From assembly GCF_036906915.1 (NCBI RefSeq), contig NZ_JBAKHX010000030.1:23058-87057 (forward strand): a stretch of 64,000 nucleotides of DNA, in the 5' to 3' direction. Shown here piece by piece: positions 32,422 to 41,600 of the stretch. The translations under genes and the position numbers were made by a program. The notes beneath the pieces are model-generated. The model saw only the letters and a program-made list of their open reading frames with translations, made no database searches and had not been told where the DNA came from. Every line of letters starts with the position of its first letter. Positions within the stretch are counted from its first letter, which is position 1. The stretch comes from Phytohabitans sp036906915 (GTDB lineage Bacteria > Actinomycetota > Actinomycetes > Mycobacteriales > Micromonosporaceae).

Positions 32422-34080
32422 ATGCCAGAGCAGAAGGCACCCCACGAAGACGCTCCGCTGCGCTCCTCGTCTCCGCGGGAAGCCCGCAGCGCGCCCTGGT
32501 GGCGCCACGCGGTTATCTACCAGGTGTACCCGCGATCCTGGGCCGACTCCGACGGTGACGGCGTCGGCGACCTGCCCGGCATCACGGCCCGCCTCGACCA
32601 CCTCGTCGAGCTGGGCGTCGACGCGCTGTGGCTCTCGCCGTTCTACCCGTCCCCGCAGGCCGACGCCGGCTACGACGTGTCCGACTACCGCGACGTCGAT
32701 CCGGTCTTCGGCCGCCTCGAAGACGCCGACAAGCTCCTCGCCGCCGCCCGCGAACGCGGACTGCGGGTGATCGTCGACCTGGTGCCCAACCACACGTCGA
32801 GCGAGCACCCCTGGTTCCGCGCGGCGCTCGCCGCCGGCCCGGGCAGCCCGGAGCGCGCGCGCTACATCTTCCGCCCCGAAAAGCCCAACAACTGGGAGAG
32901 CACGTTCGGCGGGCCGGCGTGGACGCAGGTGCCGGACGGTGAGTGGTACCTGCACCTGTTCGACGCCGCACAGCCCGACCTGAACTGGGACCACCCCGAG
33001 GTGCGCGCCGAGTTCCTCGATATCCTGCGTTTCTGGCTCGACCGGGGCGTCGACGGGTTCCGCGTCGACGTCGCGCACGGCCTGGTCAAGCAGGCCGACC
33101 TCGCCGACTGGCACTACCCCGCCGAGCTGCTGACCGGCACCGAAGCCGAGCGCCCGCGGCCGCCCATGTGGGACCAGGATGCCGTACACGAGATCTACCG
33201 CGACTGGCGACGGTTGATCGACGAGTACCAGGGCGAACGCGTCCTCGTCGCCGAGGCGTGGGTGCAGCCCGCAGAGCGGCTGGCGGCCTACGTGCGGCCC
33301 GACGAGATGCACCAGGCGTTCAACTTCGAGTACCTGGAGGCGTCCTGGAGCGCCGACGCGCAGTACGCGGTGATCACCAGGTCGCTGGCGGCGAGCGCGG
33401 CGGTCGACGCGCCAACGACATGGGTGCTGTCGAACCACGACGTGGTGCGGCACGCGTCGCGCCTCGGCCTGCCCGTCGGCACGCCCCGCCCGTCCGGCAT
33501 AGGCCCCGACGACCCGCAGCCAGACCCCGTGCTCGGCCTGCGCCGCGCGCGGGCGGCCACCCTGCTGATGCTGGGCCTGCCCGGCTCGGCCTACCTGTAC
33601 CAGGGCGAGGAGCTGGGCCTGCCCGAGCATCTCGCGGTGCCCGACGAGGCGCGGCAGGACCCGATGTTCCGCCGCACCGGCGGAAAGGCGAAGGGGCGCG
33701 ACGGCTGCCGCGTGCCGATCCCGTGGGAAGCGGACGCGCCGTCGTACGGCTTCGGCCCCACCGACGCGAGCTGGCTGCCGCAGCCGCCGAGCTGGGCGGA
33801 GTACGCGGTCGACCGGCAGCGCGGCGTCCCCGGCTCGACGTACGAGCTGTACCGGGCGGCGTTGCGGCTGCGCGCCCAGCACACGCTCGGCACCGGCTCG
33901 CTGTCCTGGGAGACCACCAGCGAAGACCTGCTGGCCTTCCGCAACAGCGACGTGTACGTGCTGACCAACTTCGGCCCCGAGCCGGCTCCCCTCCCGACCG
34001 GCCTGACCCCCCTGCTCTCCAGCTCCCCCTTGGACGAGGCCGGCCGCGTCCCCCAGGACGTGACGGTCTGGGCGGTCTAG
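32422..34080 (+). CDS. aglA: GH13 alpha-glucosidase (oligo-1,6-/alpha-1,4-glucosidase type)
   Basis: Cytoplasmic enzyme, 552 residues, that hydrolyses the imported alpha-glucosides to glucose. The (beta/alpha)8 motifs are present: DLVPNHTS (region I), GFRVDVAHG with nucleophile D216 (region II), VAEAW with acid/base E278 (region III) and SNHD with D340 (region IV). The QPDLNW motif (region V) marks the oligo-1,6-glucosidase/GH13 neopullulanase-like group active on small sugars. No signal peptide is present, as fits the uptake operon. It is the last gene. A hairpin follows. Confidence 0.93.
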   Translation: MPEQKAPHEDAPLRSSSPREARSAPWWRHAVIYQVYPRSWADSDGDGVGDLPGITARLDHLVELGVDALWLSPFYPSPQADAGYDVSDYRDVDPVFGRLEDADKLLAAARERGLRVIVDLVPNHTSSEHPWFRAALAAGPGSPERARYIFRPEKPNNWESTFGGPAWTQVPDGEWYLHLFDAAQPDLNWDHPEVRAEFLDILRFWLDRGVDGFRVDVAHGLVKQADLADWHYPAELLTGTEAERPRPPMWDQDAVHEIYRDWRRLIDEYQGERVLVAEAWVQPAERLAAYVRPDEMHQAFNFEYLEASWSADAQYAVITRSLAASAAVDAPTTWVLSNHDVVRHASRLGLPVGTPRPSGIGPDDPQPDPVLGLRRARAATLLMLGLPGSAYLYQGEELGLPEHLAVPDEARQDPMFRRTGGKAKGRDGCRVPIPWEADAPSYGFGPTDASWLPQPPSWAEYAVDRQRGVPGSTYELYRAALRLRAQHTLGTGSLSWETTSEDLLAFRNSDVYVLTNFGPEPAPLPTGLTPLLSSSPLDEAGRVPQDVTVWAV

Positions 34081-34087
34081 CGCGGTG

Positions 34088-35500
34088 CTAGCGGGCGGCG
34101 GTTTCCGCCGCCCGCTCGGCGCGGGCTTCGAGCAGCGCGTGCACCTCGGCGATGTCGCGCGGCGAGGTCCGGGACGCGAGCCAGTACATGATGCCGGTCG
34201 GCACGAAGAACAGCTGGAACGCGGCCAGCCCGACCGCGTAGTTCAACGGCGGTGGGAACGGCCCCTGCAAGGCCCGGAAGACCACACCAACCATGCCGTT
34301 CCCGGCCGCGCGGCCCACGCCGTTCGCGAGGTTGCCCAGGCTGTACACCGTGCCGCGGTGCTCGGGCAGGTTGACGTCCGCGATCAGGGCGAACCAGTTC
34401 GGCGAGTTCGCCGAGGTCAGCGCCAGCGCCACGATCGCCGCCAGGAGGCTGAGCCCCACCGTCGGCTCGGTCACCACGCTGCCGAGCACAGCCCGGATCA
34501 CCGCCCCGGCTGGGGCGCCGTCCGGCACGTCCACGCGCAACGGCACGAAGAACAGCACGAAGTAGAACGGCAGCGCCGCGAGCACGCCCACCGCCGCGAC
34601 GAGGGCCCGGCCCCGAGGTGTACGCCGTTGCAGCCGGTCACCCACCAGACCGCCCACAATCGACAGTGCGCCGCCGAGCTGGAAGAGGATCGCGAAGACG
34701 CTGCCCACCACGATCGCGGTGTCCTCGCTGTACCCCTGCGCCTCGGCCCGCTCCCGGAAGAGCACCGGCAGCCACACCAGCGAACCGAACGCCATCTGCG
34801 CCGTCACGCCCTGCAACACCAGCCAGACGTTGGTGCGCCGCCGCAGGATGGTCGGCAGGTCGGAGCGGCTGATCCGGTAGTCGTAGTCTCCGCCGCGCGC
34901 CAGCACGCCCTTCAGCTCGGTGTCGCTCTGCCCGCGCCGGATGTCGTACGTGAACAGGTACGCGGCGGTGGCGACCAGACCGACGACGGTGAGAGTGAGG
35001 AAAGGCAGCCGCCAGTCGCCACGGCCGAGCAAGCCACCAACAAGCGTGCCGGCCAGCGTGCCGACGCCCTGTGACAGGCCCCACAGGCTCATCACCAGAC
35101 CCCGTCGCCGAGGCGAGATCAGGTCACTGACCACGGAAAACCCGACCGACGCCACCGCGCCCAACCCGATCGCCGCCAGTACCTGAGCAGCGAAGAACGC
35201 CGCGTAACCGCCCGACAACGCGGTGCCAGCGGTGCCAGCCGCCCACAGCAGCGTGCCCGTCATCAGCAGCGGCTTCCGGTTGCCCCGGTCGCCCGTGTAC
35301 GCCCAGCCGACGGCCGCGATCGCACTGACCAGAAACGTGACCGCTGTAACGAGCCCGATCGCGCTCTCCGGCACCTCCAGCGCGTCGCCGATTTTCCCGT
35401 ACAGCGGCGGCGCCAGACCGATCGCGACGTTGTCGAGGGAGGCGAGCACCACGAAGACAGCCACGCTGTAGGTCCGGTGACCTTGCCCGCCGCGTCTCAT
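34088..35500 (-). CDS. Major facilitator superfamily transporter
   Basis: A polytopic membrane protein of about 470 residues with roughly 12 helices. The motif A loop YTGDRGNRKPLLMTGTLLWA lies between helices 2 and 3, and GDRLQRRTPRGRA is the equivalent in the second half. SLNAVA-like DNVAIGLAPPLYGKIGDALEV near the start resembles Spinster/sugar-phosphate exporters. Substrate unknown. The ATG is used, since an upstream GTG (35509) lacks support. It is head-to-head with the giant toxin gene, so their promoters share the first 120 bp. It may be unrelated to toxin function. Confidence 0.85.
   Translation of the reverse strand: MRRGGQGHRTYSVAVFVVLASLDNVAIGLAPPLYGKIGDALEVPESAIGLVTAVTFLVSAIAAVGWAYTGDRGNRKPLLMTGTLLWAAGTAGTALSGGYAAFFAAQVLAAIGLGAVASVGFSVVSDLISPRRRGLVMSLWGLSQGVGTLAGTLVGGLLGRGDWRLPFLTLTVVGLVATAAYLFTYDIRRGQSDTELKGVLARGGDYDYRISRSDLPTILRRRTNVWLVLQGVTAQMAFGSLVWLPVLFRERAEAQGYSEDTAIVVGSVFAILFQLGGALSIVGGLVGDRLQRRTPRGRALVAAVGVLAALPFYFVLFFVPLRVDVPDGAPAGAVIRAVLGSVVTEPTVGLSLLAAIVALALTSANSPNWFALIADVNLPEHRGTVYSLGNLANGVGRAAGNGMVGVVFRALQGPFPPPLNYAVGLAAFQLFFVPTGIMYWLASRTSPRDIAEVHALLEARAERAAETAAR
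34091..34115. terminator. Bidirectional terminator overlapping the MFS gene end
   Basis: Perfect 11-bp stem (GCGGGCGGCGG) with a TTT loop just after the glucosidase stop. It lies within the last codons of the convergent MFS gene. Confidence 0.75.
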
Positions 35501-35618
35501 GACCGGCACCCAACCAGCAACAGATCACGAACCGGTAGCGCCACGCCCGGGCAACGACCTCTTACAATGGCGAGACTCCCGACGATCCGACCGACCCGAT
35601 CCGACCGAAAGGGTGAGC

Positions 35619-38600
35619 GTGGCCGAGTCCCAGGACATCCTGCTCGAGATTCGGGAGTTCTTCCAGAGTCTCGACGAGTGGATTCCGGGTGCCGGCAGCT
35701 TCTTCGTCGAGAGCGTGCTGATGTTTCCCGAGGCACGCCACGACCGGCTCTTCGATCTCGCCGACGCGTACCAGAGCGCCGCCGACCTGTACGCCGATCA
35801 CCTGGAGGAGATCCGCCCCTACCTGACCGACCTCCAGGCGTGGCAGGGCGACGGCGGCGCGCAGGTGACGCACCAGCAGCTCCAGGCGTACTTCGACGAG
35901 ATCAGCAGCATGACGGAGGCGATATCCGCTCTCCAGCAGACCGTGCACGGCAAGGCGCTGGAGATCGAGATGGCCGTCTACATGGCCATCGTCAACCTCA
36001 TCATGGTCGGCATCGCGCTCGTGCAGCTGCTACTCACCTTCTGGACTGGCATCGGCGCGATCAGCGGCGCCGGGGCGATGGCCACCGGCCGCTGGGCGAT
36101 CATCCAGGTGATGAAGAAGCTGCTCCAGCGGATGTGGGAGCAGACCATCAAGGCGGGTATCCGCCGCACCATCGACGCCGGCGTCAAGGGCGCCGCCAGG
36201 ACCGCCCTCAGGAGCGGCCTGATGTATGCCGGCTTCATGGGCGTGACCAAGGGTGGCATCACGCTCATCCAGGCGGCGGAGGGCCACGACCCGTTCACCG
36301 AAAACTGGGGCAACAGGTTCGCGCGCGAGATCTTCGACGGGTTCATCGCCGGTGCCCTCGGCGGCCCGCTCCAGATGGGCATCCAGAACCGCCTCGCGGG
36401 CGGCCTCGCCTTCATGGGCGGCCAGTTCGGCAGCAACGCCCTCCAGCTCGGCCGGGACCGGCTCATCGACCTCATGGGCGGCACCGAGTGGGCGCAGCGC
36501 AACGGCCTGTACAGCGGCATGACCTGGGAGGGCATGAAGCACGGCATGACGCCTGCCGCGCTGTTCGGTGCGATGATCACCGACTTCGGCGGGTACGGGC
36601 GGGCCGGGCTCAGGGCTGACATCGCAACCTGGCGCGGCGACGCCAACCTCTTCGGCGGCGCGCACGGCCTCGACGGCGCCGGCCTGCCGGGCGCGCTGCC
36701 CGACGGCGCCCGTGCCGAAGCCCCGGCTGGCGCCCACGCTGAAGGTGCCGGCACCGGCACCCAGACGCTCGCACCGCCCAGCCACCTCACCGAGGGCGCG
36801 CCGCAGCAGCAGGGCGGGCAGCAGGGCGGCACCGGAAACCGCGGCGGCACCTCGACCACCGGCTCCGGCGGCACGTCCGGCACGGGCTCGACGGGCCGGG
36901 CCGGCGACGGCGCGACATCCGGCTCCGGCTCGTCCCGTGACACCGGCTCGTCCCGTGACACCGGCTCCACTCGCGACTCCGGCTCCACGCAAGACGGCGG
37001 CACCGCCCGCGACACGGGCTCTACGCAGGACGGCTCCACTCAGGACGGCGGCACGGCCCGCGACGGTTCCACCTCGCGGACCGACGACGGCGGCACGACG
37101 CGCACGGACGACGGCGGGTCGACCACGCGGACGGAAAGCGACGGCGGCGGTGCGCGCGAGCCGGTGCGCGCCGAGCCCACGCCGGACGGCCCGCGCGCCG
37201 AGACCGCCACGCCCGACCAGGGCCGCGCCGACACCGCGCCGCCCGACGGCACGCGGGCGGAAACCCGCGCGCCGGAACAGGTCCGCGCGGACGCGCCACC
37301 GCCCGACGCCACGCGAGGCGAGCCGGTACGCGCGGAGCCGACCCAGGTCGACCCTGTCCGGACCGACGCGACCACTCCACACTCGACAGCCGACGCGGGC
37401 GCTCCACATTCGACTGCCGATGCGGGCGGAGGTCGCGCCGACGCGGGCACCCCGCACAGCACCGCCGACGCCGGTGGCACGCGCGCCGACAGCGGGTCCA
37501 CTCCGGACGGCAGCCGCTCGCCGGAGACCCGCGCCACGCACGACGGTTCCTCACCGGACGGCGGTCCGCTTGTCGACGGCCGACCGCCCGCCGACGGCAC
37601 GTCCTCTGTAGATGGTCCACGCGCGACAGACGGCACACGCGCGCCTGATCCCCTCGCCCACGACGGTGGTCCCGCCCGCGACGGCGACAGCACCGGCCCG
37701 GCGACCCGCGAAGACGCGCCCGTCGGCGCCCGCGACGGCGGCGACCCACCCGGCGGCGATCCCGTGGCCACCGCTCCCCCGGACGCCGGCCGCGCCGACG
37801 CTGGGCGCGCTGACGGGGGTCGGGCCGACGCGGGCCAGCGCGCCGATGCCGGCCGCGCCGACAGCGGGCGCAGTGAGAGTCGCTGGTCGGAGTGGCGCCA
37901 GCGCTCCGAGGCACGGGCCGAGCAGCAGTTCGGCCGGGCGGTCGGCGACAACTTCGGCGGTCGTCCCGCGGGCCGCGGGGGCGAGGCAGGTCCCGGCCGG
38001 CTCACCCCCGAGATGGTGCAGCGCGCGCTCGACACGCCGCCGGACAGGCTCAACGCGTACGGCAACCGGCTGCGCGACTTCGTCGAGCAGCACTTCACGC
38101 ACGTCGACGAGGCCACCGGCACCCGCCGCCCGATGGACAGCGACGCCATCGACGCGCGCCTGCGCGAACTGCGCGGCGACGCGCCCGCCGGCACCCCGCG
38201 CGACTCCTCTCCGGAGGACGCGCGCGAGGACTCCGCGGCACCGGAGAACACGCGCGACGGCGCACCTCGCCAGGACCCCGCAACGACCCCCGAACGGGTG
38301 GCCACCCCCGACGGCCCCCCAGCCCGCGACAGCGCCTCCACCCGCGACACGCCACGTGTCGATGACGCCCCGGGCCGCGATACCACTCGCGCCGACGACG
38401 GCACGGCCCGCGACACCGCGCCGGACCGCACCGACGACGGGCCCACCAGCCAGGATCGGGCCGAAGACGGGTCGAGCCATGACCGCACCGACGACGGCTC
38501 CAGCAGTCAGGATCGAGACGGCGCAGACCAGGACGCGTCGACCGGCGGGTCCATCCGCCCACGGGACAACGTCAGAGCGTGGGATTGGGCCGAGGGGGCG

Positions 38601-41600
38601 TACGACCGGTTCCGAGCAAACGACGCCGACGTCGTCGATATCGCCAACAACCTCGCCGACGTGCCGCGATCGAACGGCGAAACGGGCTTCACGCGCGCTG
38701 AGATCGAGCAAGTCAAGCGGCACCTGATGTTTGAGGAGCACCTGCTCGACGACTACCAAGGAGGGCACGTCCGCCAACGGTTCGACGCCTCACCCGACCA
38801 AGCTGAGGCGTGGATCAGGCTGCGCGAGGGAAGACCCTTGGAACCGGACCTCGTGATGCTGGAACACGAGCTGGCCGAGTCGAACTATCTACGCGCCCAT
38901 CCCGGGGCGTCGTACAAAGAGGCGCACGATTTTGCGAACACGCTCCACGACTGGAGCCGGAACATCCCGGAACGGACCGGGGAGAATCTAGACAACCTGT
39001 GGGGAGGGGATCGATCTCATGGGAATACTGGTGTACTTCGAGAAGGTCCGGGAAGACAAACAGGAGGTGGAGTACATCTTCGGGTATCCGGAGATGGACC
39101 GGCACCTGGTCATCCAGAAGGACACACAGACAGATCGGCCGCTGGACGGGAAGGAGGACGTCCACTTCCGGTCGGCCGCGATGGGGATATTCAAGCGACA
39201 CCACCGCAGCGGGACATGGCCGGACGGGGGGACCTGGGCGTCCTAGACGGCCCCACTCGCAGCGAACCAACCGCAGACAGCGGCGCGGCCCGCGACACCG
39301 CCGCACGCGACGACGCTCCCGCCCAGGACAGCCGCGCGCGCGAGGACGCGCCCCCACACGAAGATGGGGCTGCTCGTGATGACGCGCCCGCGCGGGACGA
39401 TGGCGCCCGGCGGGACGACGGCGCTGCCCGGGATGATGGGGCCGCGCGGGACGACGGCGCGGCGCGGGATGACGCGCTGGTGCCGGATCGCGGGTCGCGG
39501 GCGGACGAGCCGGGTGCGGTGGCGCCGGTACGCGACGCGGGGCCGGGGCGCACCGATCCTGGCGATACACCACGCAACCGGCTCATCGACCGGGTCAAGG
39601 CCCGCCTGCACGACCTCTTCGGCCGGCAGGAGCAGCTCAATCACGAGCAGGCGCTGCGCGACCAGGCCGTCCGCGACCAGTACCACGAGGAGATGCGCCA
39701 GGCCCGGGAGCGCATCGCCCAGGCGATCGAGGGTGATCCTCGGGTACGCCAGGCCCGGTACGAGACGCAGCAGCAGCGCTGGGCGGAGCAGCACGCCCGC
39801 GCGGAGGTCGCCGCGAGGCAGGCCGAGGCGCAGACCGCCCGCGCCGACGAGGCGCACTCGCGGCAGCAGGCGCAGCAGCTGCGAGACTGGGCCAACCAGC
39901 TCGACCCGGCGAACCCGCACCGCAACGGGCTGATCCACCAGGCCGACCAGGCGACGGCGCACGCCAACCAGCGAGCCATCGACGCGCAGCGAGCGGATGC
40001 CGAGGCGCAGCAGGCGCACCAGCGAGCCGAGGACGCGCGCACCAAGGCCACCGAGTCCAACAACGCCGCTGACAAGATCACTCGGGATCTGTACGGCGAG
40101 AACAAGCAGGCGTGGAAGTGGGCGAACGAGCGGCTCGAACAGGGCTACGCCCTCGTCGGCCGCGACCACCGCGGCCCGGACGTATCGGCACTCACCGGAC
40201 GCGGTGACCCGCCGCCCGTATGGGCCAACCGCCCATACGGGGAGAACGGCGGCCTACGGCACCCGCTGGCCGTCGACCAGGGCCGGCTGGAGAACGCCCT
40301 CCGCGACCCGAACGGCGGGTATCAGCGCACGCCCGACCCGAAGGGTCCGTGGCTCAAGCTGGTCAACGCGTTCGGGTTCCACGTCGACCCGACGCGCACC
40401 CAGAACTGCCTCGACACCGTCGCGGCGCTGTTCGACACGTTCGTGCACGGCCGGCCCACGGTGGCGGCGCCGCGCACGTTCGACGGGTACTCGGACGGCA
40501 ACCCGCACCTGCCATTCGCGGGTGAGCGCGGTGGCCCCGGCCGGATGGAAGACCTGACCGGTGGCCGGTACCAGTCGGTGGTCAACAACGTGGCGGGGCA
40601 GCACCCGTCGCAGGCGCTGCCCAGAGTCGACGCCGGGTTCGACAGCATCCGCCAGCAGCTGCTGGCGGGCGGTCACGGCTCCTTCGCGTCGATCATCACG
40701 GGATGGCGGGGCGGCGGCTCGCACGCCTGGGCGGCGGTCAACTACCAGGGCGTCGTGCACTTCATCGACCCGCAGGCCGGGACCGTCGTGACGGCGGTCG
40801 ACACGCCGCACGGCACGCAGTACGTCGACGCCGACACCGGGCAGGTCGTCCAGAATCCGATCCACAGTCGAAACCAGATCACGGCCATGGACGCGCTGGT
40901 GGTGGACGGCAACGCCCGGCCCATGCCGTTCGCCGACCGGCCCGCCGGCACCTGGAACGACCGGCCGCTCACCCCGGAGTACCTGGCGAACCAGCCGGCG
41001 GACGTGCGCGCCACACAGGGCGCACACGCAGAGCACGGCACCGCCCGCGCCGAGTTCGACCAGGCTCGGGAGCAGACCGACCTCGCGAACAAGGCCCGAG
41101 CGGACGCGCAGCAACACGCCAACGACGCGCAGGCCGCGCGTAACCAATCACAGGATGCCGCGAACCGCGCGGCCACCCACCGGACCGACCGCGACGCGGC
41201 GTGGAACGAGGGCAACCGCCACGACCAGCTCGCGCAGCAGCACGACGCCGCGGCACGCCAGTGGGCGGAGAGCCAGGGCCGGGGTACACCGGAGCAGGCG
41301 CGCCACGCGGAGCAGATGGAGCGGCACCACCGCGAGCAGGCGCAGCATGCTCGGCAGGAGGCCAACGCGCACCGCGTCCGCGCGCACGAGCACGACGGCC
41401 TACGCCAGCAGGCGGAGCTCCAGCAGCAGCGGGCGACCGAGGCGGCCAGCAACTTCGAGAACCGGCGCCACTACGCGGAGCAGGCTGCCCAGCAGCACGA
41501 GCAGGCCGCACGAGCGCACGAGCAGCGCGGGCAGCAGGCCGAGGGCCGGTACGGGCAGCACGTCGACCAGGCCGCGAACGCCCACGACCAGCAGACCGCC

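Noticed and set aside
39377..39480. Regular repeats considered as a CRISPR array
   Set aside because: Units are 15-18 bp, in frame, degenerate and without spacers. They encode Asp/Ala/Arg repeats.
40254..41147. Long minus-strand frames within the giant toxin region (also 39243-40169 and 37040-38488)
   Set aside because: Ser/Arg/Ala-rich shadows of the repetitive linker, without ribosome sites or motifs.
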